From positions 620,001-684,000 of the forward strand of contig NZ_VOBA01000001.1 of the NCBI RefSeq assembly GCF_008369165.1: a stretch of 64,000 bases of DNA, given 5' to 3'. Made by a program: the position numbers and the translations under genes. How positions within the stretch are numbered: the stretch's first letter is position 1; the number at the start of each line of letters is the position of its first letter. Below, piece after piece: positions 44,948 through 53,571 of the stretch. Source of the stretch: Dietzia sp. ANT_WB102. GTDB lineage: Bacteria; Actinomycetota; Actinomycetes; Mycobacteriales; Mycobacteriaceae. The notes beneath the pieces were generated by a model. The model was not told the origin of the DNA and searched no databases. It saw nothing but the letters and a program-made list of their open reading frames with translations.

Positions 44948-45667
44948 TCACCCGTGCGGGGACAATCGACGGATCGCGTCGACGAGCACGTCGCCGAATT
45001 CACCACATTTCTCCGTGGGGAGGCGTGTCGCAGGAGAGCTGATCACCAGGGCCCCCACCGGCGACCCCGACGGATCGAGGATCGCGGCGCCGACGCTGTT
45101 GGATCCCTCCAGCACTGCACCGGCGCTCGCGGCCCACCCGCGGGCGCGGATCTCTTCGAACTCCGCCGCGGGCAGCAGATTCTCGGGCGCACTGCTCCAC
45201 GCGGCCCGTTCCTCGGGGGTCAGATAGGACATGATCGCCCTGCCCGCCGCACTCCGCTCCGGGGGGTGGATCTGGCCGATGGGTAGTGCGGTTCGGACCA
45301 CCTGCGTGCTCTCCGCGACATCCGCTACGACGATCGTGGTGCCGTCCAACAGGGCGAGGTGGACTGTCTCCCCGGTTGCGTCACGCAGCGGCCCGAGCAA
45401 CTCGCGAGCCCTGGCCTGTACCGACGAGGACTGCCGGGCACGACTCAGCATGACGATGGGCTTCGTCGCCAGCTCCCATTGGGGCGTCGCGGTGGCCGCG
45501 CGCTGGATCCACCCGGCCTCATGGAGGGTGGCCAGGGTTCGCTGGAGCGCGCTCTTGTCGTCTCCAGTCGCCGAACACAACGCCGTGAGGCCGATGGGCT
45601 GGTGTTCGGCGATCGCTTCGAGCGCCTGGAGGCCGCGGTGCAGGCTCCGAACCGTCTTGACTGTGAT
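44948..45667 (-). CDS. IclR-family transcriptional regulator (non-standard start)
   Basis: About 239 residues. The N-terminal winged helix reads TVKTVRSLHRGLQALEAIAEHQPIGLTALCS, then KSALQRTLATLHEAGWIQ. The effector domain contains GETVHLALLDGTTIVVADV and SAAGRAIMSYL. The homologous frame runs upstream to about 45667 without an ATG, GTG or TTG; the only later candidate, TTG at 45578-45580, would delete most of the DNA-binding domain. An AGGAG lies eight bases before an ATC codon at 45667-45665, so I place the start there. A sequencing error or rare ATC/ATT initiation are both possible. It probably controls the divergent operon starting at 45814. Confidence 0.75.
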   Translation of the reverse strand: MTVKTVRSLHRGLQALEAIAEHQPIGLTALCSATGDDKSALQRTLATLHEAGWIQRAATATPQWELATKPIVMLSRARQSSSVQARARELLGPLRDATGETVHLALLDGTTIVVADVAESTQVVRTALPIGQIHPPERSAAGRAIMSYLTPEERAAWSSAPENLLPAAEFEEIRARGWAASAGAVLEGSNSVGAAILDPSGSPVGALVISSPATRLPTEKCGEFGDVLVDAIRRLSPHG

Positions 45668-45695
45668 GTGAATCTCTCCTAGCCTGAAGCAAAGT

Positions 45696-45708
45696 GATAC
45701 TCCGTATC
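45696..45708. promoter_or_regulatory. Palindromic operator in the IclR/aldolase divergent promoter region
   Basis: GATAC-TCC-GTATC is a perfect 5-3-5 inverted repeat situated 29 bases upstream of the proposed IclR start and 105 bases before the aldolase start. Position and symmetry suit binding of the IclR protein. A related GATAA follows at 45716-45720. Confidence 0.6.
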
Positions 45709-45813
45709 GCTAGACGATAACACCGCTTCAGTTCATCGGCACCCCTTCTCGTTCGACCGGTTCCCGCCGGATCGCAGCCGGTGGCGACCCGACCGAACCG
45801 ACTAGGAGCTGTC

Positions 45814-46572
45814 ATGGCATTCACCCCGACCAAGGACCAGCTGATCCCGGATCTCTCGCCCCGCGAGGAGATCGTGCTTCTCGCCCGGGCGCTGTGGAAG
45901 GGCGGGTACCGCGACAACCTGGCAGGGCACATCACCTACAACTGCGGCGACGGCACGCTCCTCTGCAACCCCTGGTACCTGACCTGGGAGGAGTTCAACC
46001 CCGAAGACGTCCTCCGGATCGATCTCGAGGGCAACCTCCTCGAAGGCGACTGGCCTGTACCGCTGGGCATCCCACTGCACCTCGCCCTGCACAAGGCCCG
46101 CCCCAACGTCACCTATGCGCTGCACAACCACTCCGAATACGGAACGGTCTGGGCGGACATCAAGGAGGTGCCGCCGATGCACGACCAGAGCTCAAGCCTG
46201 GGTGGCGGCGGTGACCTGGTCCTCGTCGACGAGTACGACGGCGGCGTCGACCAGATGGATGCCGCGGAGTCCGCCATCGCGTCCTTCGGTGACGCGGAGG
46301 TCGCGATCCTCGGTGGACACGGTGTGTTCGTGACCGGGAACTCGGCCCCGGCGGTGTACCTGCGTGCCGCCTCGCTGGAGACACGGTGCAAGAACGCGTG
46401 GATGACCCGCGTCGCGAACGGACCGGAGAAGACCTCCCTGCCGGACTGGTGGGTCGATCAGATGACCCGCAGCGACGGCAGCGGGTACACCGGGTTCTGG
46501 GAGTCCGCCGTCCGCGCGGCCCTGCGCGCCGAGCCGGAGCTGCTAAACAAGATTGCCTCGGTGGCCAAGTGA
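45814..46572 (+). CDS. Class II aldolase/adducin-family protein
   Basis: A 252-residue class II aldolase-fold protein. Metal ligands are expected at H104 and H106 (YALHNHSEYG) and at the C-terminal GGHG. N-terminal DNLAGHITY and LTWEEFNPEDVLRIDLEGN are the family's phosphate-loop region. Close relatives appear in degradation operons and act as aldolases or decarboxylases on 2-hydroxy or 2-oxo acids. ATG 45814 has AGGAG eight bases upstream. It is the first gene of the IclR-divergent operon. Confidence 0.82.
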   Translation: MAFTPTKDQLIPDLSPREEIVLLARALWKGGYRDNLAGHITYNCGDGTLLCNPWYLTWEEFNPEDVLRIDLEGNLLEGDWPVPLGIPLHLALHKARPNVTYALHNHSEYGTVWADIKEVPPMHDQSSSLGGGGDLVLVDEYDGGVDQMDAAESAIASFGDAEVAILGGHGVFVTGNSAPAVYLRAASLETRCKNAWMTRVANGPEKTSLPDWWVDQMTRSDGSGYTGFWESAVRAALRAEPELLNKIASVAK

Positions 46573-47540
46573 CCGATGGTGCGGCCCTGATCGGGCGAGC
46601 AAACGACGCGGGCGGCATGCAGGACGCGTCTGCCAGCCGGCGGCCCGTCGTCGTGCTCGTCCCAGACGCCCGGGGACTCGAGGCCTTCGACGGTGTCACA
46701 AACGTTGAGCCCCTGGTCTGGGACCTCTCGGGCGACCCTCCGGCCGGCGCCGATCGCGCGCAGGTCCTCGTCACCCAGGTCATGGACCCGCCGACCGTCC
46801 TGCCCCGACTCGAGGCGCTACCGCAGCTGCGGGTGATCCAACTGTTCAGTGCGGGAACCGACGCCTGGGCCGGGTTCGCCCCCGAGGGCGTCGAAATCTC
46901 GGGCGCCGACGACATCCACGGCGGGACGGTCGCGGAGTGGGTGGTCGCGACCCTGCTCGCCCACCTCCGCGACCTGTACGGCTACCGGGAAAAGCAGCGC
47001 GCACACCAATGGGAGCGGCGGTGGACCGGGACGCTCGCCGGCAAGCACGTACTGGTGCTCGGGGCCGGTGACATCGGTCGAAACGTCGCCCGCCGGCTCG
47101 AACCCTTCGACGCTGTGGTCACAACCGCAGCGCGCACCGCACGAGCAGACGTCCTGGACCTCGCCTCGGCCCGCGACCGCCTCGGCGACTACGACGTGGT
47201 GGTGCTCGCCCTCCCCCTCACGGACGACACCGAACACCTCGTCGGGGCGGACTTCCTCGCCGCCATGAAGGACGGGGCCGTGCTCGTCAACGCCGGGCGT
47301 GGCCCGTTGGTCGACACCGATGCACTGCTTGCCGAACTCACCGCCGGTCGACTGACCGCGCTTCTGGACGTCACCGATCCGGAGCCGCTGCCTGTCGGCC
47401 ACCCACTGTGGGACGCGCCCGGGGCGGTCATCACGCCGCACAGTGCCGCGATCACCGACGACACCCTCGACCGCTGCTGGCGGGCGATCGTCCGCAAGGT
47501 CGGCGCGTTCGCCCAACCCCCGGAGTCGGCGACGCCCTGA
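46569..47540 (+). CDS. D-2-hydroxyacid dehydrogenase (NAD-binding)
   Basis: About 323 residues of the D-isomer-specific 2-hydroxyacid dehydrogenase family. The nucleotide fold has VLVLGAGDIGRNVARRL. VLALPLTDDTEHLVGADFLAAMKDGAVLVNAGRGPLVDTDALL is the family signature, and the catalytic base should be the histidine in ITPHSAA. The N-terminal substrate half is short and degenerate compared with full-length members. GTG 46569 overlaps the aldolase stop (GTGA); ATG 46617 is an alternative start. It would reduce or oxidise a 2-hydroxy/2-oxo acid made or used by the aldolase. Confidence 0.82.
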   Translation: MTDGAALIGRANDAGGMQDASASRRPVVVLVPDARGLEAFDGVTNVEPLVWDLSGDPPAGADRAQVLVTQVMDPPTVLPRLEALPQLRVIQLFSAGTDAWAGFAPEGVEISGADDIHGGTVAEWVVATLLAHLRDLYGYREKQRAHQWERRWTGTLAGKHVLVLGAGDIGRNVARRLEPFDAVVTTAARTARADVLDLASARDRLGDYDVVVLALPLTDDTEHLVGADFLAAMKDGAVLVNAGRGPLVDTDALLAELTAGRLTALLDVTDPEPLPVGHPLWDAPGAVITPHSAAITDDTLDRCWRAIVRKVGAFAQPPESATP

Positions 47541-47615
47541 GCATCCCCGAGCGGGTCGGCCCCACCGGCGGACCCCTCCACCAGACACAGACACCCTGAT
47601 CAAAGGCGACCTGAC

Positions 47616-48794
47616 ATGGACTTCCAACTGAATGCAGACCAGAAGCGCTGGCTGGAAGAGGTGCGTGACTTCCTGCGGGAAAACGTCACCCCAGAGCTTC
47701 GGGCCGAGATGGCCGAACACGACATCGAGTTCCTCGGGGGCGAGGTCACCAAGTTCCGAAAGAAGATCGGTGAAAAGGGCTGGTTCGGTCTCAACTGGCC
47801 AGTCGAGTTCGGCGGGCTCGGACTGGGCGCCGTCTACCAGCACCTGCTGGTCAGCGAGTTCGAGTACTGGGGGGTCCCGGGACCGGACCTCACCGTGACC
47901 TCGGTCGCGCCGATGATCATGCGTCACGGCACCGAGCAGAACAGGCAGGAATTCCTGCCCCCGATCGCGCGCGGCGAGATGACCTGCGCCGTCGGTTACT
48001 CGGAGCCGGATGCCGGAACCGACCTGGCGAGCCTGCGGACCACGGCCGTTCTCGACGGGGACGAGTGGGTGATCAACGGCTCCAAGATCTGGAACAGCAT
48101 GGCGCAGCGCGTGACCCACGAATGGCTGTGCGTGCGCACCGACAAGGACGCGCCCAAGCACAAGGGCATCTCGGTGATCATCGTCCCGATCGATGCGCCG
48201 GGCGTCACCATCCGGCCCATCATGGCGTGGTCGGACTACCGCACCAACGAGACCTTCTTCGACAACGTCAGGGTGCCGGCGACCAACCTCATCGGCGAGG
48301 TCAACCAGGGCTGGCGCTACATCACGGGCGCTCTCGACCTCGAGCGCGGCGCACTGACCAACGTCGGCGACCTGCGACGCTCGGTCGACGAGCTCCTCGA
48401 GCTGGCCAAGGACGAGCGACCCGACGGCCGACGACCGATCGACGACCCGACGCTGCGTCGCAAGATCGCCCAGCTCGACGCGGACGTGGAGGCGGCCCGA
48501 CTCATGGGTTTCGAGGCCTCGTCCCTGCTCGAGGACGGCACCATCCCGTCCGTGCTCGTCGCCGCCGAGAAGATCTTCTCCAGCGAGCTGCGGCAGCGGA
48601 TCGCAGACGTCGGCACCCAGGTGCTCGGCATGGCGGGTGTGCTCGAGGTGGGCACCGACGGGGCGCCGCTCTCCGGAAAGTTCGAACGCCTGTACCGGGC
48701 CGCCCCGCTACTGCGGTTCGGTGCCGGTGCCAACGAAGTGCTCCGAGACGCCATCGCCCAGCGCGGGCACGCACTGCCGCGCGGAGGACGCTGA
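47616..48794 (+). CDS. Acyl-CoA dehydrogenase (first of two)
   Basis: A 392-residue acyl-CoA dehydrogenase fold: N-terminal helices from MDFQLNADQKRWLEEVRDF, the middle beta-domain with AVGYSEPDAGTDLASL, which carries the FAD-contacting PxAGTD motif, and DEWVINGSKIWNS. The C-terminal helical domain ends FGAGANEVLRDAIA. It resembles the FadE subunits that work as heterotetramers with a second, divergent FadE. Its partner is very probably the gene 74 bases downstream. It oxidises an acyl-CoA to the enoyl-CoA with FAD. Confidence 0.87.
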   Translation: MDFQLNADQKRWLEEVRDFLRENVTPELRAEMAEHDIEFLGGEVTKFRKKIGEKGWFGLNWPVEFGGLGLGAVYQHLLVSEFEYWGVPGPDLTVTSVAPMIMRHGTEQNRQEFLPPIARGEMTCAVGYSEPDAGTDLASLRTTAVLDGDEWVINGSKIWNSMAQRVTHEWLCVRTDKDAPKHKGISVIIVPIDAPGVTIRPIMAWSDYRTNETFFDNVRVPATNLIGEVNQGWRYITGALDLERGALTNVGDLRRSVDELLELAKDERPDGRRPIDDPTLRRKIAQLDADVEAARLMGFEASSLLEDGTIPSVLVAAEKIFSSELRQRIADVGTQVLGMAGVLEVGTDGAPLSGKFERLYRAAPLLRFGAGANEVLRDAIAQRGHALPRGGR

Positions 48795-48799
48795 CACGT

Positions 48800-48853
48800 G
48801 GGTCACTTAAAGGCAATGGGTCACACAGACGCACCGGGTCACACAGACGAAGC
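48800..48853 (+). repeat. Three 18-bp tandem units beginning GGGTCAC
   Basis: Units start at 48800, 48818 and 48836, exactly 18 bases apart. The last two share GGGTCACACAGACG; the first shares only GGGTCAC. The repeats fill the gap between the two acyl-CoA dehydrogenase genes. A short frame (GTG 48798 to TGA 48870-48872) runs through them and overlaps the next start codon, so the repeat could encode a coupling leader peptide or simply be a local duplication. Confidence 0.6.
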
Positions 48854-48868
48854 CAACAGGAGGAAGTC

Positions 48869-50023
48869 ATGAGGCTCGTTCCCACGGAGGAGCAGAACGA
48901 ACTGCGATCGGTACTGCGGTCGGTGTTCACCAAGGAATGCCCCCCGGAACTGGTCAGGCAGTGGAAGACCACCGGCACCGACGGAGCCGCCCCCGCGTTC
49001 CCGGACTCGCTCTGGCGCGCACTGACCGAGCTCGGAGTGCTCGGGATGGCCATCGACGAGGAGTTCGACGGCTCCGGTGCGACACTCAACGAGCTCGGCA
49101 TCGTGTACTCGGAGGCGGGCCGGGCGCTGTGCCCGTCCATCGTCTACAGCACCCTCTCGTTCGGCATCGCGCTCGACCGTCTCGCTGGTCCGGACCTGCG
49201 GAAGCAGTACCTGCCTCGCGTCGCCGGTGGAGACCTGCGGGCCACGGTCGCCCTCTGGGACGCCGCCGACGCCCATGACGTGCGCCCCAAGTTGACGGCC
49301 ACGCGGGTCGACGGTGGCTGGACCCTCAGCGGCGTGCTGCCTTTTGTCGAGAACGCGGACCTGGCCGAGCTCCTGCTCACCACTGCCACGGCCACGGTCT
49401 TCGCCGAGCCCGACCGCGTGCTCGGCATGCTCGTGTCCCCCGGTTCCGAGGGCTGGACCAGCACCCGGCAGCCGACGATCGCGGGCGAGCACCAGTGTCG
49501 CGTCGAACTCGACGCCGTGTTCGTCCCCGACGAGCGCGTCCTGACCGGCACCGACGAGGCCGGGCTGGCTCTCGACGAGGTGCGCTGGGTGGCCGACGTG
49601 GTCACCGCCCTGCAGTGCATGGAGATGGCCGGCGGCGGCGCCGAGGTGCTGGAGCGGACGGTGGACTACGTGCGCACCCGGCACCAGTTCGGTCGCCCGA
49701 TCGGTAGCTTCCAGGCGGTCCAGCACATCGTGGCCGACATCCACATCGCGGTCGAGGCCGCGCGGCTGTCCGCCGCCTCGGCAGTGTGGTGGCTCGCCCG
49801 CGGCGAGCGGGCCGGCCGCCAGGTCGCGATCGCCAAGATGCACGCGAGCGAGGCCTACAAGTGGGCCACCCTCAACGCGCACCAGGTGCACGGCGGCATG
49901 GGCTACGTTCGCGAGACGGACCTGCACCTGTGGTCCGAGCGCGCCAAGGTCTCTGAGATTCGCGGCGGCACCGCCGATGTGGCCGCACGCTGGCTGGAAG
50001 AGGAGATCGGCCTTGTCGGATAA
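48869..50023 (+). CDS. Acyl-CoA dehydrogenase (second of two)
   Basis: A 384-residue, more divergent acyl-CoA dehydrogenase: LVPTEEQNELRSVLRSVF start, LGVLGMAIDEEFDGSGATLNELGIV, a shortened middle domain without the standard PxAGTD motif (ATVALWDAADAHDVRP instead), and RHQFGRPIGSFQAVQHIVADIHIAVEAARL plus NAHQVHGGMGYVRETDLHLW. The loss of the FAD-contact motif in one member of a pair is typical of alpha2beta2 FadE complexes such as ChsE1/ChsE2. ATG 48869 has an AGGAGGAAGTC upstream. Overlaps the next gene by 11 bases. Confidence 0.86.
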   Translation: MRLVPTEEQNELRSVLRSVFTKECPPELVRQWKTTGTDGAAPAFPDSLWRALTELGVLGMAIDEEFDGSGATLNELGIVYSEAGRALCPSIVYSTLSFGIALDRLAGPDLRKQYLPRVAGGDLRATVALWDAADAHDVRPKLTATRVDGGWTLSGVLPFVENADLAELLLTTATATVFAEPDRVLGMLVSPGSEGWTSTRQPTIAGEHQCRVELDAVFVPDERVLTGTDEAGLALDEVRWVADVVTALQCMEMAGGGAEVLERTVDYVRTRHQFGRPIGSFQAVQHIVADIHIAVEAARLSAASAVWWLARGERAGRQVAIAKMHASEAYKWATLNAHQVHGGMGYVRETDLHLWSERAKVSEIRGGTADVAARWLEEEIGLVG

Positions 50024-52529
50024 GGCACCGACCCGGACCCAGGCGCAGCCCCAGGCGCTGTCGGGCCTGCGGGTCCTCGACCTCGCGCGATGGGCGGCGG
50101 GCGAGTACGCCACCAAACTCTTCGCGGATTTCGGCGCGGACGTCATCAAGGTCGAGAAGCCGGGAGAGGGCAGCCTCACTCGCCAGTGGGGCCCCTTCCC
50201 GGGGGACGTGCCCGACCCCGAGGCGAGCGCGTTGTTCCTGCACCTCAACACCAACAAGCGCTCCGTCGCGCTGGACCTCAAGGACCCCGCTGACGTGGAG
50301 GTACTGCTCGGGCTCGTCGAGACCGCGGACGCGCTGGTGGAGTCCTTTCGGCCCGGGCACCTCGAGTCGCTCGGGTTGGGCCCGGACGTGCTGCACGAGC
50401 GCAATCCGCGCCTGGTGATCACCCGGATCAGCGCCTTCGGGCAGGACGGTCCCAACCGGGACCGGGAGGCTACGGGCATCGTGATCCAGGCCGCCGGGGG
50501 CCCGATGAACGCGACCGGCGCCGCCGATCGCGCCCCACTTCGCAAGCCCGGACTGCTCGAGCACTACACGATCGGGCGGACCGCGGGCGAGGCCACCATG
50601 GCGGGAATCTTCGCCGCCCGCGGCGGGACCGGCTCCGTGATTGACGTGTCCGGGCAGGAAGTTCTGCTGTCGGGCGCGGACCGGCGCGCCTCCTACCTGC
50701 TGTCGGCGTCGTACTCCGGGATGGTCGCGCCGCGCGGCGTGCGCAGCCCGCACCGGCACGGGGCGACGTTCACCGGACCGTTCCGCACCAGCGACGGCTT
50801 TGTGATGATCTACGTGACCAACCAGGTGTTCTGGAACCGGCTGATCGACCTTGCTGGCGCCGACGATCCGGAGTTCCACGCGCGTTTCCACGGCCGCCAG
50901 ACCGTGTCCGGGCAGGACCGCGACGACTTCATGGACTACATCGCCGGCTGGTGCCTGGCGGGCACCAAGATCGACCTGATGGAGCGCTGCGAGGCGGCCC
51001 GGATCCCCGTGACCGCGTTCCTCACTGTCTCCGAATTGCTGGAGCACGAGCATTTTCGCGGCCGCGGGGCGTTTACCGAGGTGGAGCACCCCGTCGTCGG
51101 GACGCTGACCTATACCGGCGCACCGTGGCGCATGCGCAACGGGCACGCCGTGCACACGGCCGCGCCGCTGCTGGACCAGCACGGCGCGCAACTCCGCGAC
51201 CAGGGTCCTACGGGGCACGGCGAGGAGACGGTTGGGCGGGCCGAGAGTGAGACGGTCGGAACGTATCCGCTCCAGGGCGTGCGCGTCGTCGACCTCACCG
51301 TGGTGTGGTCCGGCCCGGGTGCGACAGCGCTGCTGGGTGACCTCGGCGCAGAGGTCATCCGGCTCGAGGGCAACAACCGTGCGAGCCGGCAGGTCTCCGC
51401 CAAGACCACCAAGGAGCTCATCGAATCCACCGGGTACCACGGCGGCACCTACCCGGATAAGGACCCGGGCGAACGGCCGTACGACCGCACCGCGCTGTTC
51501 AACTGGCACTCCCGGAACAAGCTCGCGGCGTGCGCCAACCTGGAGACCCCGGAGGGCCGGGCCGCGGCGCTCGCGCTGCTCGCCGAGAGCGACGTGCTGG
51601 TGGAGAACAACGCCAACGGAACCCTGGAGAAGCTGGGACTGGGCCACGAGGAGCTGCTGGAGCTCAACCCGCGGCTGATCGTGGTCCGGATGCCACCCAT
51701 GGGGATGAGCGGCCCGATGAGCAACTACCTCGGGTACGGCCCGAACTTCAACTCGCTCGTCGGGATCGCCGCAATGGACGGCTACGAGGGCGAGGACCCG
51801 GATTCGGCTGGCGAGAACTACCATATGGACGAGGCGGCCCCGGCCGGAGTCGCGTTCGCCGTCATGGCCGCCCTGCGGGACCGCGAACGCACCGGTGCCG
51901 GGGGTCTCATCGAATTCCCGCAGGCCGAGGCCGTGATGGCGGAGATCGGTGAATTCATCCTCGACTACCAGATGAACCAGCGGAATCCGGAGGTGCGGGG
52001 AAACACCGACCCGCACATGCTCCAGGACGTCTTCCTGACCGCGGACACCGACCGCTGGCTGGCGCTCTCGGTCCGCGACGACCGGGACTGGGCCACCCTG
52101 GCCGACCTGGTTGATCCCGACGGGCTGGCGGGGATGGGGGAGACGGCCGCCCTGCGCGCCGAGAACTCCGCCGCCATCCGGGCGGTGCTCGCCGGCTGGT
52201 GCCTGGCCCGCCCGGCCGAGCAGGCCGTCCGAGAGTTCCAGGGAATCGGTGTTCCGGCCGGTGAGGTGATGAGCGAGGACAGGCTACTGTCCGACCCACA
52301 CCTCGCCGCCCGGGGCTGGTTCCGCGAGCGCAGCCACCCTTCGGTGGGGACGCATCGCTACCCCGGTCACCCGTGGCGCGCCGAGGGCTTCGACCTCGCG
52401 TTCGGCCGACCGCTGCCGGGCTTCGGTGAAGACAACGAGTACGTGTACCGACAGGTGCTCGGTTATTCCGAGCAGAAGTACGACGACCTGGTCCAACGCG
52501 GTCTGGTCACCGACCACCAGATCGCGTGA
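50013..52529 (+). CDS. Tandem-domain CaiB/BaiF (class III) CoA-transferase
   Basis: An 838-residue protein with two complete class III CoA-transferase domains. The first (about 15-370) starts LSGLRVLDLARWAAGEYATKLFADFGADVIKVE. The second (about 410-825) starts LQGVRVVDLTVVWSGPGATALLGDLGAEVIRLE. The catalytic aspartate is expected within each middle region. Class III enzymes normally are interlocked homodimers of about 400 residues, so this is a fused pair. The TTG start at 50013 follows a GAGGAG and overlaps the dehydrogenase gene. It probably transfers CoA to the pathway acid, making it an alternative to the ligase at 55286. Confidence 0.86.
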   Translation: MSDKAPTRTQAQPQALSGLRVLDLARWAAGEYATKLFADFGADVIKVEKPGEGSLTRQWGPFPGDVPDPEASALFLHLNTNKRSVALDLKDPADVEVLLGLVETADALVESFRPGHLESLGLGPDVLHERNPRLVITRISAFGQDGPNRDREATGIVIQAAGGPMNATGAADRAPLRKPGLLEHYTIGRTAGEATMAGIFAARGGTGSVIDVSGQEVLLSGADRRASYLLSASYSGMVAPRGVRSPHRHGATFTGPFRTSDGFVMIYVTNQVFWNRLIDLAGADDPEFHARFHGRQTVSGQDRDDFMDYIAGWCLAGTKIDLMERCEAARIPVTAFLTVSELLEHEHFRGRGAFTEVEHPVVGTLTYTGAPWRMRNGHAVHTAAPLLDQHGAQLRDQGPTGHGEETVGRAESETVGTYPLQGVRVVDLTVVWSGPGATALLGDLGAEVIRLEGNNRASRQVSAKTTKELIESTGYHGGTYPDKDPGERPYDRTALFNWHSRNKLAACANLETPEGRAAALALLAESDVLVENNANGTLEKLGLGHEELLELNPRLIVVRMPPMGMSGPMSNYLGYGPNFNSLVGIAAMDGYEGEDPDSAGENYHMDEAAPAGVAFAVMAALRDRERTGAGGLIEFPQAEAVMAEIGEFILDYQMNQRNPEVRGNTDPHMLQDVFLTADTDRWLALSVRDDRDWATLADLVDPDGLAGMGETAALRAENSAAIRAVLAGWCLARPAEQAVREFQGIGVPAGEVMSEDRLLSDPHLAARGWFRERSHPSVGTHRYPGHPWRAEGFDLAFGRPLPGFGEDNEYVYRQVLGYSEQKYDDLVQRGLVTDHQIA

Positions 52530-52591
52530 TCAGCCGGGAAATCCCGGTCGGTGTAACGACAATGATGACGAGACAGTAAGGCGGACATTCG

Positions 52592-53098
52592 ATGTCAGAA
52601 CAAGAGGGTTCACTCATCCCAGATGAGGCCAAGGCGACGATAGGAACCGTCGTGGCCACCGCGACCGGCGCTGTGGTGAAGCGCGACTGGCAACGGTGGG
52701 CCGTGTCGGTTCGCGAGGACAACCCGTTGTACTTCGACGCCGACTACGCCCGTGAGCACGGCTACGCGGACGTGATCTGCCCGCCGCTCTACGTGCAGTA
52801 CGCGATCCTCGGGGTGACACCCCTGGACACCCTGCGCGAGGACGGATCCTCGGGCGCGGCGTCGGGGAACCTGCAGTTCCCGGACGCGCCCAAGCGGATG
52901 GCGGGCGGGGAGAGCACGACCTTTCTGCGCCCGTGTTACGACGGCGACGTGATCACCTCCGAGCGGCGGGTCGAGTCGATCGTCGAGAAGCAGGGTCGTT
53001 CGGGTCGCTTCGTCCTCGTCACCTGGAAGACGGAATACATCAACCAGCGTCGTGAACTGGTCGCCGAGGCGACCACGTCGATGATCGCGCGGCCATGA
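52592..53098 (+). CDS. MaoC-like dehydratase, FAS1-like N-terminal domain type
   Basis: A 168-residue single-hotdog protein of the FAS1-like dehydratase/MaoC_dehydrat_N group: VVKRDWQRWAVSVREDNPLYFDADYAREHGY contains the EDNPLYF variant of the hydratase motif, and VICPPLYVQYAI and TFLRPCYDGDVI follow. It pairs with the second MaoC gene, which starts as this one ends. Such pairs form one double-hotdog hydratase adding water to an enoyl-CoA (as ChsH1/ChsH2 in steroid side-chain degradation). The reaction on this pathway's intermediate is inference. Confidence 0.83.
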   Translation: MSEQEGSLIPDEAKATIGTVVATATGAVVKRDWQRWAVSVREDNPLYFDADYAREHGYADVICPPLYVQYAILGVTPLDTLREDGSSGAASGNLQFPDAPKRMAGGESTTFLRPCYDGDVITSERRVESIVEKQGRSGRFVLVTWKTEYINQRRELVAEATTSMIARP

Positions 53099-53127
53099 CG
53101 GAAGGACACGAGTTGAGGGAGAACGCG

Positions 53128-53571
53128 ATGGCGAACCAGGTGTACTTCGAGGACGTCAACGTCGGTGACACGATCACCCCGTTGAGAACGTCCGTAGACG
53201 AGACGCAGATGTTCCTGTTCAGCGCCGCCACGTACAACGCGCACCGGATCCACTACGACAAGACCTGGGCGGTCGACGTCGAGGGCTACCAGGGACCGCT
53301 GGTCCAGGGCCCACTGCAGGCAGCGCTACTCGCGCGTGCGGTGACCGACTGGATGGGCGGCTCCGGCAGGCTCGTCACCTACTCGGCCCAGAACCGGGCG
53401 GTCGCCTTTGCTGGTGACCAGCTCGACTTCGTCGGCACCGTCACCGGTACCCGCGAGGAGGACGGCCAGGCGCTGGTGGACCTCGAGATCCGCGGAGAGC
53501 GCGAGGGAGAACTGCTCATGCCGGGTACCGCGACGGTCGCCCTGCCGCGTCGGACGGAGGCCCAGGAGTGA
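53128..53571 (+). CDS. MaoC-like hydratase, second subunit
   Basis: A 147-residue hotdog protein: YFEDVNVGDTITPL, then FSAATYNAHRIHYDKTWA (H39, H42, D44) and VEGYQGPLVQGPLQAALLARAV. The HRIHYD block is the variant seen in mesaconyl-C4-CoA-hydratase-like and steroid MaoC proteins, differing from the standard GDxNPxH of enoyl-CoA hydratase 2. ATG 53128 has a GAGGGAG six bases upstream; ATG 53095 would overlap the previous stop and add eleven residues. Ends in a GTGA overlap with the thiolase gene. Confidence 0.84.
   Translation: MANQVYFEDVNVGDTITPLRTSVDETQMFLFSAATYNAHRIHYDKTWAVDVEGYQGPLVQGPLQAALLARAVTDWMGGSGRLVTYSAQNRAVAFAGDQLDFVGTVTGTREEDGQALVDLEIRGEREGELLMPGTATVALPRRTEAQE

Noticed and set aside
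49872-52016. A 714-codon open frame on the minus strand opposite the CoA-transferase
   Set aside because: It is antisense to two well-supported enzymes, has the amino-acid composition of a GC-rich shadow frame (rich in R, V, G, H) and no recognisable motif.
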